A program made the translations under genes and the position numbers. From assembly GCA_018873245.2 (NCBI GenBank), contig JAEMBT020000002.1, forward strand, positions 310,001 through 374,000: 64,000 bases of DNA. Reading direction: 5' to 3'. Shown here in pieces: positions 35,802-48,900 of this stretch (positions within the stretch are counted from its first letter, which is position 1; each line of letters opens with the position of its first letter). This DNA comes from Archegozetes longisetosus. Its lineage: Eukaryota; Arthropoda; Arachnida; Sarcoptiformes; Trhypochthoniidae. Below the pieces are notes generated by a model. That model was not told the DNA's origin and ran no database searches. It worked only from the letters and a program-made list of their open reading frames with translations.

Positions 35802-37900
35802 TTAATTGCTTACAACAAATGGCTGACTAACACCTAAAACATCGCCTTCTTGTGTAACATAAACTAATCTAAACTGATCTGCAATTAATAGATCAGAAAA
35901 TGTGACTGAAAACCAGGGTTCACCAGTTCTGGCTCTTTGGGCTGAGGGCTCGTCGTCTGATGAACTAGATGAGGAATCATTATCTGATGACTGGTTCGGT
36001 AGCGACCATTGCGTCGGCTGGCTACTAGCCCAAGCGTATGATATATGCTCTTCAGTTGACATGAAGTTCGCTTTATATAAACCTAACATAGAACAAGTGA
36101 TTTACTCAGTAAGGTATTACAAAACTAAGGGAAAATAGATACTATAAGAATGATATCAAGTACAAACCAATCCAATCCCAATTCGATAACTTTTGCAAAC
36201 AATTTCCATCATAAGGTCTAATAGTATACCAGGCGGTCGAGTCTTCATTAACTTTCCAGTCAGTGATAGGAAGGAATGTAACAAAAACGGTATCATTTAA
36301 AGGAAATAGAAAGCTATCGACTGCTAGTGTGGAAACAAATGATCTTTTAGTTTTTAAGTGAAAGAGTGCGGACACCGGCTTGTGATCACTTTGTTTGTAT
36401 TGTGGATGAGATTTGTAGTCAATTTGATTGAGCTCTAGTTCAAAGTCTTCGTAAGCGTTTGGAGTGAACCGATATAGAACGCGATCAGTGAATGCAGGCT
36501 TTCGTGACCTTACATTCAGATAATAAAAAGCAAAATTATGATAACAATAGTGTAAAATGAATAGAAAGTATAATTAAATGCTTACTTATCATAAGTATCT
36601 GTATTAACAAAAAACTTATAAGTCGGTGGAAATGTTGGCACAGTTTCGGTAAATTCACTGAAAGCGCGACCTTCCCTTCTGACGCGACTTAACTAAATAA
36701 TAAGTTAGTTGACTTTGTTCAATTGTATATACAATAATATTTGAATAAAAACCTGATCTTTTTGAAGAAGTTGTTCGTATTTATTGGCACTTCCAGTATT
36801 TGATGCGTTCAGTATCATATCATGAATTTGGTCGGCTGACAAGTCATCGATACGAAAGTTCAAGTCTCCGATCCATATGACGTAACTATTAATCAAATAT
36901 GATGTTGAAAGCGTCAAAAAATGTTGCCAGTTTTTAGTTCAACTAAAAGAAAACTCAATACTTACTCATGACTTAAAATATTAGGCTTTCGTGTATTTAC
37001 GAAATATTGACTGTCAACAATTGAATTATAATCATTGATTCTTTGATCTAACTGTTCGTAATGTGCGGCTAGATGCGAATTAACAAAACATATCGAAATG
37101 CCATCAATCGTAAGGCTCACTGAAACGCCTCCTTTATTACCCCATAAACCACCAAAACCTGTTCGCGTGTACTGGGCCTAATTTTGAATTTTAAAAACAA
37201 TAACTATTAGAACTTTAACTTATAATTTTTTTGAATTTGTTACTCAGTAAGATCGTACGAAACTTGTTGATAGTTTGCTAGAGAGTTATGAATCCTTCAA
37301 AGAACAAAACTCAAAGGAAGAGTAACAAAATTCAGTACTAGTTGAGGTAAAAATCAATTATCTAATAATAAATACCTGAAGAGATCTAAAGTTAGGCAAC
37401 AGTTGCCTTTTAGTGTAGACCAAAAGCAAAACTCCAACCAAACGAATAGACTTAAGTCTAACAAAATCAAATTGACTCAACAGCTTATCAAAGGATTCAG
37501 TCCAAGGCTCAGCGAATATCAAATTTGACGGTCTTATGGCCACTTCTTGTAAACCAATCACATAGATATCAGGTAATGAACTGTGATGATTATTTAAAAT
37601 AGTCTAATACCCAAAAGTGGTGTTAAATCGCATTTCGGTAACTCTGACTTAACGTTCCACGAAATACAATATACACTGAAGTAAATCAAATATAACTCTA
37701 GTTTAATATGAATTTCGTTTCTTTATTAATCAATTGTGAATATTTGTTCTAAAACTTACGAATATTCACTTGTCATCCATTTATCAAATTATTTCATATT
37801 TTTCACAAATCGTTTGATAAAATTTGAGACAAAATTGAATACAAATAAATAACTTATTTTACCTTAAGTCAGGTTTGGACTGAATGTTTGTTGAACTCAT
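35802..37900 (-). CDS. Type II inositol polyphosphate 5-phosphatase with SKICH-like domain
   Basis: Seven exons: 37900-37863, 37675-37376, 37177-36966, 36885-36753, 36692-36586, 36508-36168 and 36082-35802, giving about 470 residues. Catalytic motifs: YCISWNVK, DIYVIGLQEV, GNKGGVSVSL, FVNSHLAAHYEQ, WIGDLNFRI, KPAFTDRVLYR and QSDHKPV, that is the full metal-binding and phosphate-binding set of the 5-phosphatases. The C-terminus (WDWIGLYKANF ... FRLVYVTQEG) is a SKICH domain, as in INPP5K/SKIP, interrupted by a Ser/Asp-rich insert. The enzyme would remove the 5-phosphate of PI(4,5)P2 or PI(3,4,5)P3 at membranes. Exon 2 is one base short: LTPLLGIRLF and the following LNNHHSSLPD are joined only if a four-T run (coding strand, near 37600) has five. 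An optional donor (gtaagc) sits just before the stop. Confidence 0.88.
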
Positions 37901-39707
37901 GTTTTTGTTAGAGGCGCGTTTACTATCACTCAAATTATTTTTAATTTTGTAATTATTATCACATTCCCCTAACAAACAAATGATTGACAAAAATTTCAAT
38001 AGTTTTCGTGTAGAGAAACAATACATTCAATTGTTTAAGAACATCAATAATTCATTTGTTTTAGTCAATAATTCTTACACTTATTGCCATTTAATTATAT
38101 AACAAACGGATGTATTGAAAACAGTTATTATTGAAGGTTTTTTGTTTACAAAACGCTCTTTTTTCCTATAAAAAGACATATGACTTATGAGTAATACACA
38201 GATAACGTACAAAATATCTGATAAAAATTTATAAAACTTGCAGTGGCAAATTATAGCCTTTAAACCTCAGATCTAATAAGTTTTATTTCATTTTTTTCAT
38301 TAAGTTTAGTATTAATTTTATGTTGACTATGATGATTAGAATATTAAAAGTTAATATGATTAATTAGATTCTAGGACAACTAAAAATTTGAAATGTTAAA
38401 GTTAAACTAAAAAAGTTAAATGTAGCTCAGATTTCATGTTGATCAAGTCATATACAATACTAATACTGACTAGTTTTAGATGGTTGGACCATAGACGTGG
38501 ACCATCCATAAGAGTTGAGTCGAATCATACTTTAAGCGTGTGTCAGTTTCGCAGAAGTCAGTTTTGCAGAATGGCATTTTAACAAGTCAGTTTAGCCCAA
38601 AAGTGTAATATCTCTGTTTTCCTATTCTCAGTTTAAGTTTTAGAGAACCCCTATTTTTCAAAATTATTATGAAAAGCTTGAGTTCTAGAAATAATTTTCG
38701 AGTACACACTTCATATTCTGCGTAAAAAATATTTTGTTATTGATGTAATAGATTCTAAAAGTATTTGAAACAATATATTGTAAATAGGAGTTGTTAAGCC
38801 AAATTAGTAGATATATAAGATAAAAGTCTTATTCAACTATTCGAAAGTATGATTAAAAATTTTTTTATAACTCTACTAATAAGTTAAATGTTATATGTTT
38901 TAAAATTTCGAGATTGGGCTTAAATATTAGTGAAAATGAATGAGGAAAATCTAATATTTGACCAAATGTTTTTAGTCTTGTTATTTTCTATTGACCATTG
39001 GTGCTTAAGCTTTTATCTAAATCTGATGATTAATATCAGATTTTTGATTTTACTTTGATAAGTATGAATGAGCTGACAAACCCTAAGGTTTAGGGATGAG
39101 AAAATCAATTTTACAATTGATTTTAACCTGTTTCTGCTAAACTGACACCAATCCGCTATTCGGTGATCAAAACAGTCTAACTGAAGCTAACAGGTAATCT
39201 TGATTGTAATCATGCTATTTTTAAGCTTGTTAGACCAGTAGATCTTGAGTAATAGAAAGTTTGACAGACGTACAGATAGTCATTTTATTATTTCGATCAC
39301 ATATAAGATTCGCCAAAAATAAGTAGACTTCAACATTTGTAGCCCCGAGATCATCAAAGTATTCACTTTAAATGTGGTTTTCCTGTGTCTTTTCAAAACT
39401 AGTACTTAGAATTCAGAAAAATGAGTCAAATGAGAAAGTAGTCACTTTTTGCTAACGATTGTCTTATTTTGCTTGAAAATTTTGATCAATATTTTACATT
39501 TGAATTAAGATTTTGTAAAGATTTAAGAATTTGTTCAGATGTAAAAAAGCGAGATTTATATTCCAATATATATTTTATTGTACTGGAGCACTGATAGAAT
39601 TTTGTTGACTGAAATTCCATTCTTTTTTAAGTTTGTTGAGCTTTGGATGAAATTTAATGATTAATATATTTTTTGATTGAAAGATTAGATACAAGATTAA
39701 ATACGAT
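37901..39707. other. Intergenic, no gene seen
   Basis: 1.8 kb of AT-rich spacer between two minus-strand genes. Nothing supported on either strand. Confidence 0.4.
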
Positions 39708-42700
39708 TTAATTACTGACCACTTCAGGTGGAGGTTTAGGTGCAATTGAAATCTCCATTTCATTGGGTGGCAAATAGTTTGGAGGTTCGGGGACACTATT
39801 AGTGATTTGTGGTTCGGGAAAAGTTCCGAGCCATACGCCAGAATCGTAAGAATAATGACCTAAACTACTTGCACCCTCTCTTGTGATTCCATCCAACATT
39901 CTTATAGTATTAGCCGATGAGACATCATTGCGAGATGAATTGGTTGTCACCATTTCCTGCAAACAAGAACTCTGTTTTAATTGAGAAAGTTCTCTACCGA
40001 GAAAACTGTTTACTGTAGGAGTTCCTGGAGTTATTTGACGTCTATATTTACGATACATATACGATCGAACGACACACGCGGTCACTACAATCATTACAAT
40101 CATAATAACGATGGCGCCGATCGCCAGACCTAGTATTAGATAACTTCCGTCATAAATGAGACCACTATTTTCTGTCTTAAATCCATTTCTATCGCCGCTA
40201 TAGTCAACACTTGAAAGTACTTTATGTGTGATTCCTGCCGAATCAACAATTGAGATCTGATTTTTTCTAATTTTGCGCGCAAATTCAGTTTTCGCTGCTT
40301 TAATGGCATCGCGATTGACCACAAAGTTTGGATCATTAGACGGAATCAGTTCAAATAAGACAATAATACTTCCAGGTTTGGAATCCATGTTCACAATACA
40401 GATAAGCGGAACTCTTAAATAGTTGGCTAATTGTTTCTTAACATCGTTCAAGAATTGCTGTTTATCTCCGCCAACAACTGTGTCATAATCTCCTTCAATG
40501 GTTATAGTCATCGAAACTATTGAATTTAGCTCTGTTGTTGATTCTATTGTGGTTGTCGTGGTTGAATGTGTAGCAGATGTCGGTTCTTCGGTTGCATTTG
40601 TCTCAATCATATTTGGAGTAGTTTTCAAAGGAACAGTCGTCTTCTTTGAAACGGTTACTTTTGTCGAACCACTTGTTTTGAAATCAAGAGTAGATAGTTG
40701 ACTCGAAACGGATGTGACTTCGGGTTTTACTGGTGAAACTGAAGATAACTCTCGTCCAGAACTTGGATCTTTTGTTACTAAATCATTAGTTCCTGCTGGA
40801 GAAGTTTCTGATCCTGATTCTTCCCCATCATTGCTATCATCGGGGGGACTGCTATCGATATGAAGTTCAGATGAAATTGCTTTCACCGCATATTGTTTTC
40901 CACAGACATCACTTATAGTGTAATTATTATTAACCAAATCTAGTTCATTAATTTGAGCATCTCTTGAAACATTAAACTTTATTAAAACGCTTCCGCGAAT
41001 TATAGCTAAATCAATAACCATAGATTTTGGGATGCGGAGTATTTGCGTTAATTCATTTATTAAATAAGCTTTAGTTGAGGTTATGTTATCGCCAACGAAT
41101 GCGTCAAAATCTGCGTCAATGCTTATTGTAATAGTAATGATGCTAAACTTTTTCATCGTTTTTACATCTGTTGTCGTGTAATCTGGAGTTAATGTTGTTG
41201 TAACTGAATTGAATTCAGTAACGGTTGTTTCTTCATCTGCAGAACCATTGACCAAATCGAAAGCTAATGCACTTTATTGGAGATAATTTTTTTATTTGAT
41301 TATTCGAGTCTGAAAAATGCTTTTAATGGTCAATGATTACCCAAAGTATCCGAATGTATAGCAATTGCATAATAAATAGGTGTCAGAACTAAAGTCTGTT
41401 TCACATAAATCAGTTCTCCAAATGTTATCAGACGGATTCAAATGCGCGCAATTAATTGTCTTATGAATCAAAAAAGGATTTTTAAAAGATAACTAAAAAA
41501 TAGTTCGCAAGCGAACAAGTATTTGATTATTACCTTTACTTGATTTGAATTGTTGATAAAATTTGAAATAATTGGTATAATAAAACTGATCGATTCGTTG
41601 CTAACTGTTTGCAATTCTTTTATGACTTTGTTTCCAGTGATTGGAGAAAACAATTGAATAATAATAACAGGACTTATAATGATTTTGGGTGACCTGTCAT
41701 CAAATTTACTTATAGCTTTCATCATTGTTTGATCGAAGTTGAGTTCAGCAGTTGCTATACAGATACCGAAACAATTAACATTTTCCAATGGATTATAAGC
41801 ACTTTTGCCACATTTCCAATCCATAAAGAGTTTTGCAATATTTTCACTAACACTCAGATAGCTTCCAATATGGTGTCTAACTTTCGCTGCAATAGGAATA
41901 AAGTTCTGCCGATTCGCATTTTTATTATTACTGGTGAAATCACGATAATCTACACGATAATAAATTAAATTTGATTTTATTTCGTGTGATGTCATAGGAT
42001 TTTCAAGGTTGAGACATCCCAAAGAATGATAAGTTTGCAAATCTTTTAATAAACTGATTGACTGATATTTATCCGAGCGGACTATGAAATCATCGATCAG
42101 TAGAAGAGTGCTTATCTATAAGAAAATTCAATCTTAAAATGTTGAGCTGAGCTTTCCAAATATAACTTACTCCATCGAAATCTACGGAGTTTTGTGCGAT
42201 TTTCTCAAACTCTATAGTTAAAAGTTCATTAAATAAAAATTGTAGTGTTTATTGAGTTACTTTTCAATTTTTATGAACTCAAGTTAAGTCATACCAGAAT
42301 CAAATTGTTTGAAGCAGTCGTTTTTGAAAGAAATAATCTTTTGAAGCGTTGAACCGCGTACAAATTTTATTGGTAGAGTTGACGTTAAAGTCTCTCCTAT
42401 TGATTGTAATACTTCACGGAATTCTTTACTGTTGGAATCGCTGAAAATATAATTGAGAAAGAGATGAAATACAAGTAGATATTAAAATGACGAACATTTT
42501 TACCTCTTCCTCAAGATTTCCAAAACTTGCTCACAAAAATCTTGAAAAAATAAAGCAATTTTTTGCTGAAGGTCTATGCTATTTGTTATACTATTGGCGG
42601 TTTGCATGAAAGCTCTAATAACAGATATAGTTTTGATTTGATTACTATTTTTATTAATAAATTGCATATAATTCGGTGATAGATTGTCGTTTGGTATAAT

Positions 42701-45700
42701 CTGAATGGTGGCTTCTCGAATTGAGCACATTTCGTATTTATCACAAACTTTTACTCCAACTGTTAAACTAATGGTTTGATGACCAAACCCGGGAAGAATA
42801 GTCTTAACTATGTTTGGTAAACCTATTACTGCAGCCAAATGCGTAACTGTTGTCTCATTGGGGTACTTATAATAGAATTTGTATTCCAGTGGATAGTCGG
42901 CATCACTCCAACCAAACGTGGAGATTGTGAACATTTGATGCAAAGCTATGCCAACTTCTGGCTCGATCTTTAAATGGAAACAGTAATAAGCTATGGATTG
43001 AGAAACTTTTTTGAGTACCTTTAATAGCCCTACAGCTGGTGGGTCATTAGTTTTAATACTGGTTGTACTGAAGCCTGAATCTCGTTCGTTAACGTAACGT
43101 GATATTAGGGTAAAATTATACCATTTATTCGTGTGCAAACCATACCAATTGGGCCACGAATACGGTTCTGGTATTTTTAGCTCAATTGAACGCATTTTAT
43201 TTGAGGATAACTTTTGCATATCAGTTAATTGGAGAATGCTCTGCAGATTACTATCTGTTTGCCAACTTTCAACTGTTTTGTCATCTGATGTGACAAAACC
43301 AGTTAAAACATTTGGTTTGTTTGGATTAATTTGAAATCTGTTTTCATATCTCATGTTTGCTAAGTGAACTTTCGGTACTTTTGCAGATAGAATTGTAACT
43401 ATAATAGAAACACTACTTTTTCTGTTGCCTTTACTTATTGTTAGAGTAAAATTATAATCTCCTACTCCTAAATACGTTTGACTCAATTTCGATGATATCT
43501 TTAGAACAGGACTTGATAGAATTTCTTCAGACTCTATATTGGTCAAACGGTTCTGACCTTCCCTGAAAATCCAAAGAAGAGTTAGGCAAAAAAAGTTATA
43601 AAGTTTTATGTAGTCTACAATAGAGAATGTAAATATTGCCTTTTGATATGATAACAAATCCATTGATAGTTAATTGTGCCCAAAGAGTTGCTCGGGTCAT
43701 AAGACGCTGAGCCATCTAATGTAAAGTGATCTCCTTCTCCAACAGTTAAATAGTTTGCATTAATTAATGCTATCAATGGTTCTAATAGTGTCTCGAATTC
43801 ATGTGAATAGCTATCGTTCTGATTGTTATCCAGATTTATTACGTTAACTGTAAGTCTGTAAGTTTTGCCACCAACCAGTGTGTTGGCAGAAATATAAAAA
43901 ATATCTGTCGACTGCTTTGTCATTAAAAAGTCATTTGACTTTAATGTCCAGACGAACTGTAGATAAAAATGACGAATATTTCTTAATAAAAACTTTTAAT
44001 AAGAATCGATTTGTACTTTCTCTGACCTCAAATGAATCGATAAAGTATATATGATCGGTGTAATTACAAAAAGTTAGTTCTGCGATAAACATGTTATCAA
44101 TCGATATATCAACAAATGTGAGGCCATTTACATTAACGACAAAATTCTTTCGGTCCACTGAACGTAGTAGATAGTTTATTGTTGACAAAGACTTGATTCC
44201 AAATCGATTTTCGGCAATCACTGATAGCTTATAAGTCGTATTTGGGATTAACTGAGAATGAATAATTGTTTCTAAAACTTTTTGAAGCTTAAAAATATTT
44301 ATGCAAATATGACTTAATACTCACTAAATTGTTATCTATTTCAATCAGAGCTTGATTGTAGACATTATTAGGTAATAATGCTTTTATCGCTTCAATACTA
44401 TGATTAAAATTGTATTTTTGTGCTAATAACTGATTGAAATGAATAATTTGTACACTCCATAACAATTTGAACGGTTGACCACTATTTCCAATAACGTTGT
44501 CGATGACTATTTGTGCGCTCTTTTTATTGTTACAAGTTTGGTGAATCCCGTTAATTGTTAAACAAGGCAGTGATTGGTATATTGGCCAATCAATAATGAC
44601 TGTGCCATCAATTATATCAATGGCAGTAATATCTGTTTGATTGCCTTCGATCTCATATTCAACTTCTTGTATTTGTTTGATACGACTGCCAGTATCAAAA
44701 GTTAGCTTATCATTTGGTATAATTGTAGCATTTTTTCTCAAAATAATCAGTATTTCGCTTCGAACGATATGACATTCAGCATCTTTGAGGTAAAGATTTA
44801 GAAAAAAATATGCAAAGAATATTTACGAATGCAATTATCAATAAAATGCAGGGTTGAACTAACTTACTACTCAATCATATAAGTCAATTGACTAATATTA
44901 GGCTACTGATTAGTGAGTCACTATTTTGGTGCATCTTAAACGTTTGTAATACAATTCTCGAAAGAAAACACACTTTTTTAAAGAGAAATTTTTCAAAAAT
45001 CTTCTATATTCAGGTTGTTTAATGTAATTGATGACCTACTCTGAATAATTCTCACCTGAATTGAGCACCAATATTCGGAGTAATCTACATACACCGAAAA
45101 AATGACTCAGTATATTAGGCTAATGTCTAAGATCCGAGAAATTTCAATCATGGAGTATAAATAAATATAGTGTTTTGCACTCACTCTCTCCCAATCTGAT
45201 CAAACTTTTTGCTTCAAATATTAGTGAGCAATCTGTCATTCCTTGCGGTTCGAGTAGTGACTCGAAACTGATCCAAATTGAGTCATATGTAGGAGAAAAT
45301 TGTGCACTAACACTTTTTGATGTATTAACACGATTATTCATATTCTCGAATTTTTCATCATGATTAACACTATCATATTTGTCCGATACTATTGATGTAT
45401 TACTTATCCGATTATAATATTTAATGTTGTTTTTCGTTTTTGCTTTGCTCTAAAAATGCGATGATTAAGAAAATTTAAGAATTTCTTCAAAATTTCCTAA
45501 GTACAGTAAAACCTCTATAAGTTGAACACCCTGTAGAAGTTGAGTAAGATTTCTAAACATTTCTCATAAGCCATAATGTTAAAAGACCTCTATAATTTGA
45601 ACACCCCTGTAAGTTAGATAGGATTTACCCGTCCCAAATGTGTTCAACTCATAGAGGTTTGACTGTATTTGATCAAAATAACTTTCAACTCGTCTGACAT

Positions 45701-46020
45701 ACCTTTAGAATGTGTCTATTCTCTCGATTTGTTGTTTGATTCCGACACTTCGGAAGGCACTCATCCGTTTCACTGCAATAATTAGTTTGTGGCGGACAGT
45801 AATCATTACTCCTATGATATTTATTGTGACCAATTAAGTATTCGTGAACGCAATCAATTTTCAAGCAGACGTTGCTTTCACTACAATATATGGAATCTGA
45901 TCCGCAAACTTGTTCGCGAACTTCATAGTTGTTTTCTCCACAATTGTTTCCGCTTATTATAGAATTGAGAGTCAAAAATACTGATATAAGACAAACACTA
46001 TTTTTCAGAACTTTGAACAT
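39708..46020 (-). CDS. REJ-GPS single-pass receptor (polycystin-1/PKDREJ-related ectodomain)
   Basis: Twelve exons, all phase-consistent: 46020-45703, 45449-45185, 44782-44325, 44251-44027, 43956-43619, 43562-43019, 42967-42504, 42440-42295, 42211-42171, 42115-41534, 41459-41341 and 41271-39708, giving 1,687 residues. Order: signal peptide (FKVLKNSVCLISVFLTL); Cys-rich N-terminus; REJ module (residues about 350-870) with ASYDPSNSLGTINYQWIC and ALHQMFTISTFGWSDADYPL; GPS-like motif (41341-41459) with TINC, W, and LLCNCYTFGYF; two related alpha/beta repeats (IITITISIDADFDAFVGD; MTITIEGDYDTVVGGD) separated by a Ser/Thr stalk; one membrane helix (about 1543-1568); and a tail of about 120 residues with a PPNY WW-binding motif. 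Channel and PLAT domains of polycystins are absent. The usual His-Leu-Thr cleavage site is not evident. Confidence 0.8.
45504..45665. mobile_element. pogo/Tigger-like MITE in intron 1 of the REJ gene
   Basis: A 162-bp element with TIR cagtaaaacctctataagtt at the left and its inverse (aactcatagaggtttgactg) at the right. It is flanked by TA on both sides (45502-45503, 45666-45667), as expected for the Tc1/mariner/pogo group. It lies wholly within an intron, between exons ending at 45703 and starting at 45449. Confidence 0.85.
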
Positions 46021-47033
46021 TTGTCTTCAAAATTATAGATGAAATACTTTCAAATCAAATAAACGGCACCTTTTATGATAAAGAATGTTCAAACATTCCA
46101 TTAGACTGTTCAACTAAAACTAATCTAGACTGTTTAACATTGAAACAAAAACATATTGCATGAATAAAGAATAATTAATAACCAGTATCGAATTTTAAGA
46201 TAATTAGGCTAAAAATCTACAGGTTGCACGAAGACTCTCAGACATTTGCACTCGATGTGAACAAATCTTAATATGAAAACGTGTTGAGATGTTGCTAAAA
46301 ACCAACACTACAACAAAATTATAAATATAAATGTCTAACAAAGCAAGAAAAGTCATCAGTCCTATTGATTTTCGATTACAACTCACAAAGCAAACTGTTT
46401 CAACTTATGCATAAAACATTTGTCTATAAAATGATCGTAATTTAATTTGTATCAAACATTTTGATAGTAGTTATGGCTTTGCCTTAAATTATTGAAAGAG
46501 AATACACTGAATTGAGTGAACTCTATCTAGTGACTTGACCTAAGTAATTGAAAATGTTATAACTTATAGAATGACGTTTAGCAATTGTATTGTTGACAGT
46601 ATCTTTCTTACGAATAAATTATATTTAAATGCTTTCCTTGTGGTTATTCATATTACTGTAATGTCTCAGTGCTGTTTCTAAGGGAACGAATGCAAAATAA
46701 TACATATGAAAAATAACTTTAATACAAATATGTGCGTAAATGCGTGTTCAGTTTATTAGGCGTAGAATCACTTAAAAACTGCGCTCTAAGCCAATAGAAC
46801 AATTTGAGTTTGTTGTATTAAACGCAACGTAAATCAAATCTATTATTTGCTGTTGAGTGTTGAACAATTAAAAGTTTTCTTAGTGAAATGACCTTTCGAA
46901 AACGTTTTTTACAAATTCAATCTTTATTCTTATTATTCTAGGATCAACAGCTTTCAAATTAGGTTTTATTTATTGGACAAAAATTGGTTTAACTTTATTT
47001 TCGGGATTTAGTAGACATTGGTGTCTTCTTTGC
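46021..47033. other. Spacer, no gene seen
   Basis: AT-rich sequence between the REJ gene start and the last exon of the secreted protein gene. A frame at 46204-46386 (-) has no supporting feature. Confidence 0.4.
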
Positions 47034-48276
47034 TAACAAAAATATTGCTCTGTTTTCAAATTTGAAATATTTGTCCATTTGTTTAGATATAGCGATTGAA
47101 CGCATTTCATTACGCAATTTCTTAAATTGATTATTTGCTGAACGCTTTGGTGCTTTCGGTGAATGTTGTAGCTTCGATATTACACCTTATATTTGACACA
47201 AAAATAGCATTTAGAAAGCTAAATATGAATCAAATTTTCAAATTATTTTCTTTTTTAATACTTTGTATACGATTAGGTTCTGATGTTTGAATAGTAGTGC
47301 TTCCATTGAAGTTTGACATCAGATTTTTAATGAGAGGCAGACATTTATTCAGACCTTTCCTTATGGAGATTTCGATCGCAGGCAATAAATTTTCAGCCAT
47401 TGATGATTTTATAAAATCTTTCATTTTTCTGTTCAAATAATCTTTCTTTTGAGAATCAAATACTTTTATACTGTCGTAGAGTGTATTGGCGTGTGGGAAT
47501 AAATTCATCGAAACTTCTTTAACAATTGGTAGGCGAGTTGTGTCTGAAACAAGTTTTTTGATCTGACTTTTAGATTCTACGTTTAAGTTAAACAAGTTCG
47601 TAACAAACTTTTCGGTAGTTGAATAACAATAACGCCATCAATAAATTCTGCTGAAAGTTTTGCGTTCCCTAAAACCATATCCATTCCACCACAAACGGAA
47701 CCTTCGTCTAGAGGTGAAGAACTTGATGATGACTGCTGCTGATTGACAAGCAGTCGCCAGAGGTATTCGATGCCAGAACCAGCAACGCCTACATAAGTGG
47801 CCATAAATAGATCTGATTGATTACACCACCAAATGCTGTTGTAATAACTAATGAAAGTTTACAAAAATTCAAATAAATGTTAAGAATATTCAGATTGTAA
47901 TAAGGTGTATAGCTTGTGATTGGCTTTCTTCATTAAATAGTAGAAGATATAGAAAAGACATAATAGTTATTCATGTTCAATTATTTTGATTATTGAACCT
48001 TGTGTAAGCCCAGGCACCGAACAGTTTCCCATTATATAACTGCAGTTTAGTTTTGAAGTTATTTGAATTGAAGCCAGAATAGAGTGTTGACTGATTAGTA
48101 CTGATATCTTGTACGAACTGATACGAACACTTCACTATCCGATCAAACACGTCATTACTTCCGGCAGCGACTGATTTACCGAGATTTGATTCGGGCGGGC
48201 ATATGAAACAAAGAGTTTGGGATACCACCAAAATGAGGAATATAGAATTAGACACAAATTTAATATAATTGAACAT
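47034..48276 (-). CDS. Secreted protein, possibly BPI/JHBP-like
   Basis: Three exons: 48276-47999, 47835-47262 and 47185-47034, with junction phases 2 and 1. Signal peptide SNSIFLILVVSQTLCF, then CPPESNLGKSVAAGSNDVFD. The block LQLYNGKLFGAWAYT resembles the strand-turn region of secreted lipid-binding proteins of the BPI/JHBP/mite group-7 type, and the long helix KKDYLNRKMKDFIKSSMAEN fits that fold, but this is a weak call. The middle exon is out of frame by one base at about 47597: IQLPKSLLR ends in a stop frame, and NLFNLNVESKSQIKKL continues in the next. One extra A (coding strand) gives about 334 residues and makes exon lengths and phases agree. Confidence 0.5.
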
Positions 48277-48900
48277 TTCTTATTGATTTATAGTTCCAAT
48301 AAAGTTTTCAGTTATATAAAGAAAATAAATCTAAGATTTTGTCAAGTTTTTGCAGATTCAGGCATTTCTTAATGTTATCTAAAGCTAATTTAAAAAATAT
48401 TGAATATGCAATATTCAAGTTTTACTCATTCTTATCATTCATTCAATAAGTTCGTACAATGAATATGTTCTACACTTTAACTTAAAGTAACTTTTAGAAG
48501 TTCGTTTTGCAATCATTTCATTTATTATTATCTTATTACTGATGTTTCTAAAATACTTTTTCAATATATATGGCTTTTATATAGAAATTATTCGGTTCTC
48601 TGGTTCTCAACCAATTCAGATAAGAAATGTCTGCTAAGTCAAATATGTATTAACTTTCTTGTACTATAAAACATTTATGTTTTATATCACTTTTGGTTTT
48701 CTCATCTTTTATTCCATTGAGAGACAGTTTATCATAAGATTAACTTGTGCTCGGATTGTTTTAATAGTAAGCTTGTATAGCATTTAAATAAATTGTCATT
48801 TATTGATGGGTTTGAATATAAAATCAATATTGACTAAATTCGATCATTTTTTAGATTCAATTCTTAAAAATGAATTCTATAATGAAATAAGTTTGAAAGA

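Noticed and set aside
36142-36375. Apparent continuation ORF ending LYLISFL in the phosphatase region
   Set aside because: It reads past a donor (G|GTTTGT at 36168). The spliced form joins to the SKICH exon at 36082 with correct phase and conserved WDWIGLYKANF.
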